Positions 11,291 to 22,956 of a stretch of DNA of 64,000 nucleotides are shown piece by piece. The position numbers were made by a program, and so were the translations under genes. Location of the stretch: the NCBI RefSeq assembly GCF_012489685.1, contig NC_080043.1, forward strand, positions 36,781,127 through 36,845,126, read 5' to 3'. The stretch is from Lotus japonicus. Lineage: Eukaryota; Streptophyta; Magnoliopsida; Fabales; Fabaceae. Position 1 is the first letter of the stretch, and every line of letters begins with the position of its first letter. Under the pieces are notes generated by a model. It saw nothing but the letters and a program-made list of their open reading frames with translations, searched no databases and was not told where the DNA came from.

Positions 11291-11375
11291 ATTGTGATGA
11301 TGCTTTATGTGAGAGGAGATCCTGATATTCTGCTTGGGACTTAAACTCCAATGGTTTCAATAAAAGCATATAAAC

Positions 11376-12625
11376 CTGCAAGGATGATATAGACAAGCAT
11401 GAGTGACTATTTTCACAACACCATAATCACAGGTTCACCCTGCTAATCTTCTAGCCCAAGTGCAACTGGTAGAGAAGCACCAATATGAAATAAGATGCAC
11501 ATGCACACAAGAAACAAAGAAACTAACCAAACATTTTAAAAAAAATCAAATCCATCATTGTCCTTTTGTCCCCACTAGATTTGGGGTAACTCATTCCTGC
11601 TATTTTTGGATACCCGGATACCCGTTGGCACCGATACAAATGGATATTAGCACTCACTTTAAGACAAAAAGTGAATGAAAGTCTTTTATGGATTGGGGGT
11701 GAAAGTTTGTTCACAATACACTCAACTCAACTAGTTAGGGTGTGGTTGTGTCCTCAATGGTGCAGATCTATGAGAGATAGCACATGTTACAGCCACTCAG
11801 AGACATAACATGATAACAACAAACACATGTTCTTTAGTTTAAGCTTGTTGGTAATAAAAATGGAAGTCAAATAAAGGATACACACACCCTGTGCTAAAAA
11901 TCATACGTTGTCACAAGTTTATTGAAAAGGAAGCAGATTCAACTTTCCCAAATCATTTCAGAATCAAAAGGGTAAAAATATTTCATCTCAAATGTAAAAC
12001 AGCAAGTGAATACCTTCTAGTACCATGAAAACAAAAACAAGAAAAGAAGGTGTTAGCCTTAATAAAATAGTTCCTGGTCATATCCACCAAATCATTTGTT
12101 CAAAAACTCAAGAGGGCAGTGTTGTGTTGAACCATGCAACCAAAATTTCCTCTATCAAAGTTAAATATAATTTGTTTGTTGGTGCTGATTCATAAATTCT
12201 ACCAAACCCAGTAGGTGAGTTTACTTTCATATGGAAACATCATATATTAGCTACTATTTTGTACCCATGAATGTATAAAATTTGTCCCCAAGTCCCAACC
12301 CAATCACTTGCCTAATTCAAACCCCACCAATTAACCGAATCCAAAACAAAATATTAAGGGCAAAAAAGAGCTTACTTTATCAATAAATTAATAAAATTGC
12401 TGTAACATGATGTGAAAAACCAAAAAAAAAAAATGAAAGAAAAGAAATCCATGTAATGGAAAAAGAGAAGAGAGAAATCAGATATATGGATGCTTGTTCA
12501 TTTCAGACAATCACCGACCTTGAACTAGTTTGAAGCATGAAACCGATGTTTATCACAGCAGAATGAGAATGATAAGGGGAAAATAGTCAAAATGCAATCT
12601 CAGATAGGAAAGGAAGAAAATTTAC
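11376..12625 (-). other. Inferred 5'UTR intron of the GRAS gene
   Basis: On the minus strand a donor TTTTTGAG|GTAAATTT is read at 12626/12625 and an acceptor ATCCTTGCAG|GTTT at 11376/11375, 85 nt upstream of the ATG. The interval is AT-rich and has no long ORF. A single intron in the 5' leader with an intronless coding region is common in plant GRAS genes of this group. The splice sites are read by eye; other sites are possible. Confidence 0.6.
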
Positions 12626-12827
12626 CTCAAAAAGAAGAAAAACTCAATTCAACAAAGCAAATTTCAGCGCCCACTGAATCTGATTGAAACTTGAGTTTGC
12701 AGATTTCTTTATACTACGCTGTGTGCGAATGAATTTTTGCGGCTTCGAGTTTTATATTGTTTTCGTTTTTGATTTTCTCTCTCTCGGTTTGGGTTACTTG
12801 AAGAAAAGGATGCTTATGTTGCAGGGG

Positions 12828-12835
12828 TATATATA
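12828..12835 (-). promoter_or_regulatory. TATA box of the GRAS gene
   Basis: TATATATA on the minus strand in the context CCTCTATATATACCCC. It predicts a start site near 12800, leaving a first non-coding exon of about 175 nt up to the donor at 12625. A pyrimidine/GA-rich stretch around 12775-12785 falls in this leader. Confidence 0.6.
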
Positions 12836-13193
12836 GAGGAATAATGACGGTAACAGAGGTGTGGGGATTTTACAGCTGAGTTTCATTCAACGGAGCCGAC
12901 CACACGTTAACAGAACATTCCTGGTTTTTTCAACTCTCAGCTTCAGCTCCAGCTAAACACGGGGCTGTGTTACACACTCTCTGCTTTGGAGCGTGGCGAG
13001 AATAGTAAATGAATGATATCCATGAATTGGTGACTAGAGGAACTTGGATCAAGGTTAGTGCGTGCTACATTAATCAAAAATAAATAAATGTATGAGAGCA
13101 ATGTGAACCATGTTAAAAACTAATTTGTGTATGAACCATGTATTTACAACTAGCACAACTTTTTCCAACTCATCTAATGAACCTTATTATATA

Positions 13194-13463
13194 CTCCCTT
13201 CCCTTCGTTCCTTATTAATCGTCGACTTTGAAAAAAAAATTGTGTTCCTATATATCTGTCTACTTAGAGTTTCAAGAGAGTATTAATTGATGTTTTTCCA
13301 AGAAATGCTCTTACAAAAACAATAAATGAAGAAAGATAAAATACATTCTAAAGGGTTATATAGGAAAACAAATAATACTTTTATGAAAATCAACACAATT
13401 AATTGTTTTCCTTAATTTGTGTGAACTTTCTCTTCCTGGACAGATAAATAGGAGCGGAGGGAG
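13194..13463. mobile_element. Stowaway-like MITE (270 bp)
   Basis: The left end CTCCCTTCCCTTCGTTCC and the right end, read in reverse complement as CTCCCTCCGCTCC, match the Stowaway terminal consensus. TA dinucleotides flank both ends (13192-13193 and 13464-13465). It is non-coding and mobilised in trans by mariner-type transposases. It sits about 360 bp upstream of the GRAS TATA box. Confidence 0.88.
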
Positions 13464-13465
13464 TA

Positions 13466-16400
13466 TAACTTAGTGCAAGTTATATATAAGGTAAATTTTG
13501 TGGTACCCATAAAATATTTTGGGTATGGTACTTGCATTGAGTAATTTAATAGATGATTATTATATTTTTTTAGGTAAATTTTACATTTTCGCATTTCATT
13601 TTACTATTCAATTAATTTCATCTCATGAAATTTTTTTTTTAATGAAAAATGGTTTAGTTGTAGAGATGAACGATGATGGTTGAGATGCGCGTAAAATGAC
13701 CATTATTGACGTGTGAACAAAGGCTAAAAAAACACAACCTACAAATCTCATGTCTCTAAGACTGAAACGTTGCATCACTACGATAAAATAACATCAAAAT
13801 TATAACTTGTACATGCTTCTTTATTATTGAATTATCTCATTTTTGGTACCATATCTTGATTTGGGTTAAGGTACTATAGCAAACACCTATATATAATATA
13901 TTCTTTATGTGCTAAAATTTATTTTGAGAGAATACCTTTTAATAACTTGTGATATGAGTGTCCATAGATTGAGTTGTGTTTCTCTATTGTTCAAATACAC
14001 CTATGAAACTCTACAAGTATTACCAGATTATTTATACTAAATTTTACATGATAAAGATTCTAATCTAACAAATGTATTTCTATTATAATATTTTATCATA
14101 TATATATATATATATATATCGAATTATATTGTTCGATGAATGAAGTTACTATTATACGAAATTATCTTCGTGTGATAATAATGATGATATTTATGGTGTT
14201 TACTTTTTGGGGTGAGATTACAAAGTTACTCTTAATATATATTTCAATGTTCAAAGATGAAATTAGGGTTTAAAATATATTTTAGTAATTTTAATGATCC
14301 ACTCTCAACCATCAAATATTTTTATGTTATATCTATGGTCAAAATAAGCCTAAACATCAATGTACCAATGTCTCTCTTATTTTGAGAGGCACCGTGGCAT
14401 TTACCAATAATAATTTAAGATATTGTATCCCTTGTGCACAGTTCTCACAAAATAATATTTTGAAGCTAGTGGGTAAAATGGTGTTCGTGGGACACGTTGA
14501 AACAAGTTTACCATCTCTCACCTAGCCCTAAATATTAACATGGTCCAATTTTTTAACCGAATCTCGTCCCTAGACCCGACAAAACATAATGAAGTGCAAG
14601 TTTGCAAGACTTGGACCAAAACGGGTGAAGAGATTGAGTCGAATTTTATATACTTATAACTTGTGTATCATGTTTTTCTTGATGCATAATAGAAACATTA
14701 TAATTAAATTTGCAATGTACTCTCATACAATTTTAAAAGGAATATATAGCACACAACAAATTTTTATTTAGACAAAATTATCTCAAACTTTTTTTCTTAA
14801 AAATAATTAAATTATGTGTTATTTTTAGTTTTGTTTATCAAAACTTCATTTAATTTTATAAGTCATGTTTTTCTCATCATTTTCCGGATCCGAATACTCT
14901 CAAGTTAAATTATTTCAAACTTGATATTTTTTCAGATCCGAATACTCTCAAGTAGTCATGTTCTTTTCAAACTTTCTCAAATTAAAATTATATATGTGTA
15001 TAATGAGACTATTTAAATATTTATAAAAAGATGTATGAATATAATGTTTAATTGACATGGTCAATGTGCGTGAGACGATCGTAGTCTCATTCTTCTCTAT
15101 GGTTAGTAATTATTTTTTTAATCCTAAAAATTTGGTAAAAATTACTTATAAAAGGCAATGAGAGTGTATATAACAGAAATAATATTATTAATTTATTACT
15201 TACTTCAAAAAAGTATTATGAATTCATTACTCAAAAATAAAGGAGGATGTGTCCACACGCGCCTCAGGTGAGGTTGAACTTGACGAGCTGACAATTCATG
15301 CATCACCCGTGACGTCTCATGATATTATTACTACAGTATTATCCGCAACTAGCTAGCATCGCATTTCACAAGCGCGTGGAAGAAAACGCTACCACAGCAT
15401 GACACGAATCTCTCCGACGAGTCACACACGTGTCAATGTAAGAAGCTCCGATTTGACTCCTTTGACCTCACGTGGCACTCACTCACACGCTCACACCAGC
15501 GGTTTTCTATACTCGTGAAGCCCATTAATTCTATCATTCTGTGGGTGGCTGACCCGGACCCACAGCTTCAATTCTCATTTAATTTACCACTTCATGTTAG
15601 TCTTCAACACATGCTTAATATGATTAAGAATCATCTTTTCATAATCTTTAATTAACATGCATGTTATGGAGTGTTCATACTTCTTATGATATGAGAGAAT
15701 TTTAAAGCATTAAACATTTTGGAAGTTGAAAAAAAAAACATATGTGGAGGAATCAAAATAAAAATTTAATACATGAACCTCATCTATTATACTTCTCCAT
15801 TTCACAACAGTTGTTACTTAAAATTATGCACAAAATTTAAGAGTTCATTAATTGATGTATATTTTAACTAAAATATCTTTAAATTATTTAAAGTTAAATT
15901 ATATTTAAGTGATAGAATAATGATCATTAGGTGATAGATAATATTAAATGAGAGTATAGATGAAAGAAGAAGTGGTAAATAACCTTAGATTTCTAAAACA
16001 ATAATTGTTTTGAAAAATAAACTAAAAGCTAAAACAACGACTGTTTTGAAAAAGAGTGAGTATTATATTATGTAGCGAATCCACCGGACGATTTCAGACA
16101 ATTTCAGATCAAGATCGTCGGTTTTTTCAGTTGAAAAATACCAAACCACCAGGCATGCTGCCGCCCATTCACTTACTACGCGTTGTTAGGGCTCAATTTT
16201 TTAGGTGGGTTCGCACGGGTTGTAGATCCAGAAAATTATCGCAAAAAAGAGAAAGAAGAAGGAAACAGATCTAAACCAAATCTTGACACATTCTTACAAA
16301 TTTCTAATAAAGAATAAAAATGCTAATAAAGAAGAAGCTAAATAATAGATCCACACAAATCAAATAACCCAAAATCCCAAAAGTAACATATTACATATCC

Positions 16401-16745
16401 ATCTTCTTGCATGCCTCAAATCTCAACAGATCAATCTTCATACTTGATTATCCATGTAAGTTTGGTCATGTGAGTAAGTCTTGTTGAGACTAAGATGATC
16501 TCAATATCCCAAACCACTTTGATCTTCAAGAGAACAAATTAATTTCCAACTAATTAAGTGGCATATCTTCTTATCTATAGTAGAACCCCAAATAAATTCC
16601 TACAAAGTCTTCCCACATACTTACACACTCCAATCAGAATTGGCGTGGTTTGCATAGCACAAAAATGCAAATTGAGTAAACATGATTGAGTGAGAGACAC
16701 CCTACTAGCAAAGAGAGAGTATTAACATTCCAGCCTTATAGCTTC
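13466..16745. other. AT-rich intergenic region, no gene seen
   Basis: There is no ORF with protein-like character. It contains a (TA)n run at 14097-14119, a 19-bp direct duplication of GATCCGAATACTCTCAAGT around 14886-14954, and an island of ACGT-core elements listed separately. The 72-codon ORF at 16056-16274 shows no recognisable domain. Confidence 0.6.
15310..15475. promoter_or_regulatory. Cluster of ACGT-core (bZIP/bHLH) sites
   Basis: Within 170 bp there are TGACGTC (15310-15316), ACACGTGT (15426-15433) and TCACGTGG (15468-15475), in a locally GC-richer island surrounded by AT-rich DNA. These are as-1/CRE-like and G-box-like cores. No transcribed gene follows on the + strand; the island lies about 2.5 kb upstream of the GRAS start site on its strand and may be a distal element or a promoter relic. 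Confidence 0.4.
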
Positions 16746-16750
16746 GTTTT

Positions 16751-18643
16751 TGTAACACCCTATTTTCCGTTATTAGGTTATTTACTATTTTATTTTAATT
16801 ATTATTATGATATATGATAATTATGTGATTTTATTAGATAATTAAGTGGTTACGTGATATATGCAGTGAGTAATTTATTTAATTTGTATCTGAGTGAGAT
16901 AACATTAAATTAGATAAGGTTGTTGGGTTTAGGTGATATATGGAGTGGAGCTCACTAGTACTACTATATTAGAGGTTATGAGTGAAATAGAATAAAAGAA
17001 AGAAAAGAAAAATAAGGATTAGAAGAGCATAAGAGAACACGTGAAAGCAAGAAGGAGAGGAGAAAAGTGGAGAAAACCTAGAGTTTATCTACAAGAGGTA
17101 AGGGTTTGAATTCATATTTTCTGGATTGGTATAATAGTGGGTAGTGATAGAAAGCATGATTTAGGAACCCTAGGATGCAGATTTTTCTAGAATGAAAGTG
17201 GGTAGTGCGCTTGATGCGCGGTGGCGCAGCGCGTGGAGCATGGCGCGGTTTTGAAAAGGAAAACTCAGCAGAAATTTACGAGCTCTTGAACCCTTTTTCG
17301 AGCTGTGTTAATGACCGAATTTGAAGAAGTAGTCTTCATAAAAGTTGTAGCCTTTTCTATTATGAAACTCGACATTTGTAGCCCAAGTTATATGCATTTT
17401 AGTGAGGATGGGTTAAGCTGTCCCGTTCCTCACGAACGGTTGTTAGTGTTAGATTTTTCCTGAATTTTATGCTTTGAATTTCGACTTGAAAATTTACAGG
17501 GATTTAGAAAACTTGTAAAAGAACCCATGGTAAAAATATTAGAATTTTTGGAGGGTGTTACTTTGAATTTCATTATATGGTGTTGTTTATGAATTGATGT
17601 TATGTGTTGAGTTGCTAAGTTACCGTGATTGCTAGTTGTGTAATATATAACATGAAAACTATGTTTTGTGAAATTGGAGATGATTTCGTATTGTTGAACT
17701 GGTGATGAATATGCTAAAATAATTAAGACTTGGAGATGGTCTGAATATGCATATGTTAGTTGAGTTTTGCACAATACACTGCATAGTTGTTAAGAGGCAA
17801 TGTTTGCTAGTTCTCGTGGAGGCTAGTGACTTGTCCCAAAACTGGAGTGGTTTTGAAAGCCTAGAGTGAGGGCTTTGTTGGTGGTTATCTGTCTGGAGTG
17901 GACGTGGTGATACCGCTAAGGATAACAACTTTGGTACCAAAGACATTTGCACGGAGTCACACTTGAGTCATATATGTTACTGTAGGGAGCTGTTGATGTT
18001 AAATAATGATAACTGCTATATTTTTGGAGAATTTGTTGTTGTGGTCATTGGAGATATTTATATTTGCTTTATCTGAGCTATAATTATGGAGTATTGACAT
18101 ACTGTGAATTTAATTGATTATATTAAATTTCATGATTTATTTTCTAAATTGTGTATGAGGTATTTATGGATAATTTTTATAAGCTTTTGCATTACTTATT
18201 ATTATGCTTATCCATATGATATGAGTTCTCACCCTTATGTTGGAATGATGTTCTATGCGACATCGGTCAGGTACCGAGGATAGCGGAGTTTCTCGCAAGG
18301 GTTAGTCGGAGAAGCCAGTCTTTTAGATATGTTTTTAGTGATGGGAGTCATGCTTTGTTATGTAACACGGGGAAACGTTTAGTATTGTACCTGAATGTTA
18401 AGAAATATTTCATGTATTCACTTTATTTTATTTTTGTATTATGTTAAATTTTGGAGTTGAAACAAATCCGATGTGCTATGCATATGATGTTGAGACATCA
18501 AAGTTGAAAATTTATATCTAAATTATGAGCATGATAGATCTTTTTGATTTATGTTTCTAGAGAATAAATGTGATACCCTCTGTGTTATGCATTTTACTCT
18601 GATTTATGCTAAAATATTTCCGCGGGGTTTAGAGGGTGTTACA
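16751..18643. mobile_element. 1.9-kb TGTAACACCC element, probable solo LTR
   Basis: It begins TGTAACACCC, ends GGGTGTTACA (perfect 10-bp inverted ends) and is flanked by GTTTT at 16746-16750 and 18644-18648. There is no coding capacity. A GCGGAAA-type motif close to one end (CCGCGGGG at the right end here) also occurs near the left end of the 4.1-kb element, which hints at a shared family in opposite orientation. Size, ends and duplication fit a Ty3/gypsy solo LTR. Confidence 0.8.
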
Positions 18644-18763
18644 GTTTTCACCTTATCAATAAGAAAATAAAATTTTCTTTAGTTACATCAGAATGAAGAA
18701 GAGGCACCCCTAAATAGATGTCTAGGTTGAAAGTTTTGTTTATTCTCAAAGAGTACTCTAAGG

Positions 18764-19793
18764 TGTAAGACCAAGTTTTGGTCAGGTTGTACAACTCTAT
18801 GTTTTGATGACAACAAGTTTATATTTGTGTATGAACAATTATGGTACTCTAACGTTTGTCTTTTTAAGTGTTTGACAAACAGGTTCTGATTCTGATCCAA
18901 AGACATATTCATCAGAAGATAAAGACCAAAGAGTGACCATTGAAACGCTTCTGCAGTCACCACGTTCTATTGAACGGTAGTTAATGCTTTAGATGTTCTG
19001 AAGATTAAGCTCTGATGTGGGCTCTGAAGAATCAAGTGCTAAAAACTCTGAAGACCAGAAGTTCTGAGTGAACGGTCAAAGACTCTGAAGACTTAAAGAT
19101 TCTGAAGACCCAAGAAAGCTGGCTCTGAAGATCAAGTGCTTCTATTTTGAAGATCAGAAGTTCTGAAGTGAACGGTCTAGAAGTTGAAGACTTGAAGTTC
19201 TTAAGATCCAAGCATCCTCGTGACTCTGACTAGAAGCTTCACAAGTTCATTTGAAGCGCACCTCTGAAGATCAGAAGTCAACTGTACAAGACAAAAGGTC
19301 ACTATCAAATAGTACAATTTCAGTGTACTATCCTGACGCGTCTACCTACGAGGATCAGCCTTGTACTATTCTGATCTGCTTGTTTAGAAGCAACTCTTTG
19401 TAAACCCAAACCTTTCACAAACTTTGTCTGTGTTTTCCTTAAAGGACCGGGTAGGTCAGATTCCTTGAGAAGACTAAGACTTGTGTGTCTTAGTATTGCT
19501 AGTTCTTAGATTTGTTAGTCATTGAGCAAGGTGTGCTAGTGCAGTTGTAACAATATTTGATTAATGGATTACCTTCATTCGATGAAGGAAGAAATCACCT
19601 TAACGGGTGGACTGGATTAGCTTGAAAGATTTATCAAGTGAACCAGGATAAAACACTTGTGTGCTTTTCTCCTCTCTTTATCTCTTGCACGTTGTGTTCT
19701 TAGAAACCGAGAAGATTTGCTAAAATCTTAAAGGGAAAGTTTTTTAAACGTAAAACCCTATTCAACCCCCTTCTAGTGTTTTTCATACCTTGA
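18764..19793 (+). mobile_element. Sirevirus-type solo LTR (1030 bp)
   Basis: It is flanked by TAAGG at 18759-18763 and 19794-19798. Its start (TGTAAGACCAAGTTTTGGTC) and end (TTTTTCATACCTT) match, in the opposite orientation, the LTR ends of the complete Sirevirus at 31983-44078, as does the segment ATGTTTTGATGA and the TACTCTAACG block. The terminal CA has changed to GA. TTCTGAAG motifs are abundant, as in the intact LTRs. No internal region accompanies it. Confidence 0.88.
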
Positions 19794-21044
19794 TAAGGCC
19801 ATCAACTAATATCTCTCATTCACATTCTTGGAGACGGTGAAGGCAACAAAAAAGAATAGATCTTCGTGTGTGTGTGTGTGTCGATTAGATTGGTTTTGGG
19901 CCTAGCCGGTTCACCTTGGATTGCCCAATATTTTGCATCCAAAATTAGAGTTAATTGAACAAGTTCAAATAATATATAAAAAACAATTAAGTGAATATAT
20001 ACTAGATATATTTTTATCTATAGTCAATTTTGGGGAGTTTTTCTTATCTCTAGGTATAAGTTAGCTTATATGGCCTGTATAGGGTGAATTATAAGCATTT
20101 TCGTCCATCGATGAATCAAAAGTTGAGAATTGGTAGATCTAAGATTTTACGCATATTTTTAAAATCAATGGTTAGAGTTGAATGAAAGATAAAATGTATA
20201 AACGACATTTAAACTTCATATTTCTTTCCCTAAACCTTAGTATCCCCTTCACTAGCCATATTGGTCCATCTCATCCTGCTCCTCCCAGTCTTTATGGCGA
20301 ACATCATTACCATGGTATATTACTTCTCCATCAAGCATAAAACCACCCCAAATTAACCATTCCTCAAACCACTAGAGTCGCACTCTCTACGCGAAGTTTG
20401 GAATCCTAAAGAACTTCAATTGCAATCTCCTCGTCAATGGGTTATTGACAAGATGAACGGTGGCTTTAACATATCCCATCAATCTCCTCCCACATAAAGC
20501 TCAGTTTTTGTAACATATCCCATCAAGCCACCAAAAAAAAAACACAAGCTCCATCGTGGCTGATACTTTGCCAAAAACCACGCCTTTCAAAAATAAAAAT
20601 CTTTGCCAAAATCACCACCACAAGGTTGAGCCATCGAAAAATCAAGCCACCAAACACCCAGATCAAAACCCCAAACTGACCCGGCCACTGACTGCACATA
20701 TCAGTCACAATACGATGTAGCGCTTCATCCTAAGCCCAATCCTTAGAGGATTCCTCCCAACGACAAGGTCCAAACACACTATTGGAGGGCCTTAGACATT
20801 GCAGCCCCTTAAAATCCTCAACACTTACTTCTATCCAATGAGTTGCGTTGTAGGGCGCGCTCACTTGTGTTGCCACCAAAATCCGATTTCACCACCATGA
20901 ACTGCACTAATTATTTTATGCAGAGCATAGAGTCGAACGAGGATGGAGGGGAAGAAGGTAAAGGTGGTCGTCGGTTGTCAATAGCGAACCATAATAAGTA
21001 AATGTAGAACACCAAAGATTTGAATTGGCTAATTTACTAATACA

Positions 21045-21365
21045 CCCTTAGTCTACCCGTAAACCATTTTAAAAATAGTCCTTGCTAGAACAACCCCACC
21101 ACTTGGTGAGTTATAAGGTAACAATAGAGTTTGTTAGACTCTTTTTTCTCTTGCAGTTATATAGCTCAACTTTATATAGTTCTCTTGTATTATTTTTCAA
21201 TGTAATGAAATCATATTCAGTTTTTCAGTTCATTTCATTTCTCTGAATTCAACAGTTATAATTTTTTTTGTCTACTTTATTAAACTTGTACGGTAAAAAA
21301 AGAACTTAGTTGCAGTTCTTAACTAGTCAAATCCAAACTAAACTTATTCTTATCCAGTCGAATCT
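21045..21365. repeat. Duplicated intergenic block, copy 1
   Basis: It shares long stretches with 29020-30770, including CGAGTTATAAGGTAACAATA-like sequence, TAATGAAATCATATT, AATTCAACAGTTATAA and CTTATTCTTATCCAGTCGAA. This copy is uninterrupted and serves as the reference for the two insertions in copy 2. Confidence 0.75.
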
Positions 21366-22172
21366 CATGATTAAAATAAGCGATTTTGGTCCTACAAGTC
21401 CTAATTTATGAAATTTGGTCTCATCTAGTCTTTGATTTTGTGATGAGTTTAATGGTTTTTCACTTTTCTAATGAGTAAAAAGTGAGTTGATTTACAAGAC
21501 AAGATCTTAATTATTCCGGGTTCATATTTTATAGGGTTGTTCGATAATTAGAATAATGTCTAAAATGTTTATTTAGTGCACATAAATTCATTCTTCAGCT
21601 CATGAAAAAAAAAATATAACCATTGTCAGCACAAAGATGAATATTTGACATTATGTTAAGCATTGAACAACCCTAAAATACATACACAATCATCGATTAA
21701 GACATGCTAACACAGTTCATTTCCAAAACAAAATCTTCTCGCTACATACATTATCATCATATGCATCCCTCTTTCTTCTAGCCTTTTCTACTCTCTTCAC
21801 TACATGTGTCTTCTTTCATACATATACATATACACACACTATTTTTTATCTTTTGAGGAAAGACATTTGGACCTCTGGAAAGAAAAACGATAATGTAAGA
21901 ATATGTGTATGTATGAAAAAAGATACCTGTAGAATAGAGAGTATAAAATACAAGAAGAAAAAGGGAATAATTATGATCATGATGTATGTATGTAGTGAGC
22001 AGATTTTGTTTTGGAAATGAACCATGTTTGGATATGTTTATATAGTTGAAAAATGTCAAATAATTCAATTTTATGTGTCAAATAATGTTTGAGTTATTTG
22101 ACATTATTCCAAGCATTGAAGAATCATAAAATACATAGACAGTCATCCAAGCAATAAAATATGGAGAAATAG

Positions 22173-22397
22173 ATGTTGACTTTCAAGAGCATTAATCCAA
22201 GGACATGTCCTTTTTGGGCTGCAGCTCACTACTTCAAGCAGCTTAAGAAAACACAAGTATTTATCTATTACAATTCGTCTTCTGTTGACAAGACTTTGCA
22301 TGAAGAAATAGATATTGTTTTCCATAGAGTTTTTGCTACCTATCTTCTTCTTGGTGTTGTCAAATATACTTTTAAAAGGTTAATATCTGTTGGATGA
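22173..22397 (+). CDS. Unrecognised 74-codon ORF, possible exon or gene fragment
   Basis: It starts at an ATG, encodes a mixed-composition protein with a PRTCPFWAAAHYF segment, and ends at a normal stop. The composition looks more protein-like than most ORFs nearby, but there is no recognisable domain, no convincing promoter and no conserved neighbour. It may be an exon remnant of a host gene or chance. Confidence 0.15.
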   Translation: MLTFKSINPRTCPFWAAAHYFKQLKKTQVFIYYNSSSVDKTLHEEIDIVFHRVFATYLLLGVVKYTFKRLISVG

Positions 22398-22739
22398 TTG
22401 TAATGAGGTGTTAATGAGAATCATAAATTTTTAATTAATACCAAAAAGAATTCACATGTGGAAAACTTTTGTAGGTTTGTTACCATACAAGATAGATTTG
22501 ACTAAGATACTTCCGATCTGAATATATACTTGAAGATGTTGAGGAAGTTATATGGCTTCACCAACATTTCCAGTTAAATCCAAATACAAAATATTTAACT
22601 CAATTATATCTGCTTTACCTAACAAGACATACATGAGATTTTCACATGTGAACTATATTTTGACTTTGTATTGATTAAAAATTTCATGACTCTTAAGAGC
22701 ACCTTATTACAATCATAAAACAAATATTCAACATTTGTT

Positions 22740-22927
22740 AGGAAATTTTCACAATATAAGGTTGTGTTTCTTTGTAATTTTTCTTTGTTATGCTTTCTGT
22801 TATGTTTCCTATCATGTTTTATGTTATGTTTTCTTGTTATTGCTTTGATGTACCTTTTCTCACTTGGGAGAGCTTGTTCCCAGACCTTATCTTTTTCATT
22901 CTAATAAATCTCTTTTGATATAAAAAA
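22740..22927 (+). mobile_element. Probable LINE 3' end remnant
   Basis: A T/G-rich stretch with repeated TTATGTTTTC-type units leads into the hairpin-capable TTGGGAGAGCTTGTTCCCAG, then CATTCTAATAAATCTC and a short A-run. This organisation resembles plant LINE 3' UTRs, and the hairpin has a counterpart in the LINE tail at 31747-31766. No ORF2 remains upstream. Confidence 0.4.
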
Positions 22928-22956
22928 TGGTGAGACTTTAAACAATATAGGAAACA

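Larger units (their letters stand above)
19799..22940. other. Intergenic region with repeats and no clear gene
   Basis: It holds a (GT)n run near 19867-19880, a block duplicated at 29-30.8 kb (listed separately), and a 50-bp direct repeat containing AAGCATTGAA and TAAAATACATA at about 21643-21700 and 22091-22147. Several short ORFs exist but none has a recognisable domain. Confidence 0.55.

Noticed and set aside
16056..16274. 72-codon + strand ORF
   Set aside because: No domain, no promoter or neighbour support, and length within chance expectation.
21778..22068. Possible small secreted peptide on the minus strand (hydrophobic N-terminus) with a GT...AG interval at 21926-21875
   Set aside because: The inferred intron would be only 52 nt, below the usual plant minimum, the mature part has a single Cys, and the sequence is low-complexity TA/TC-rich.
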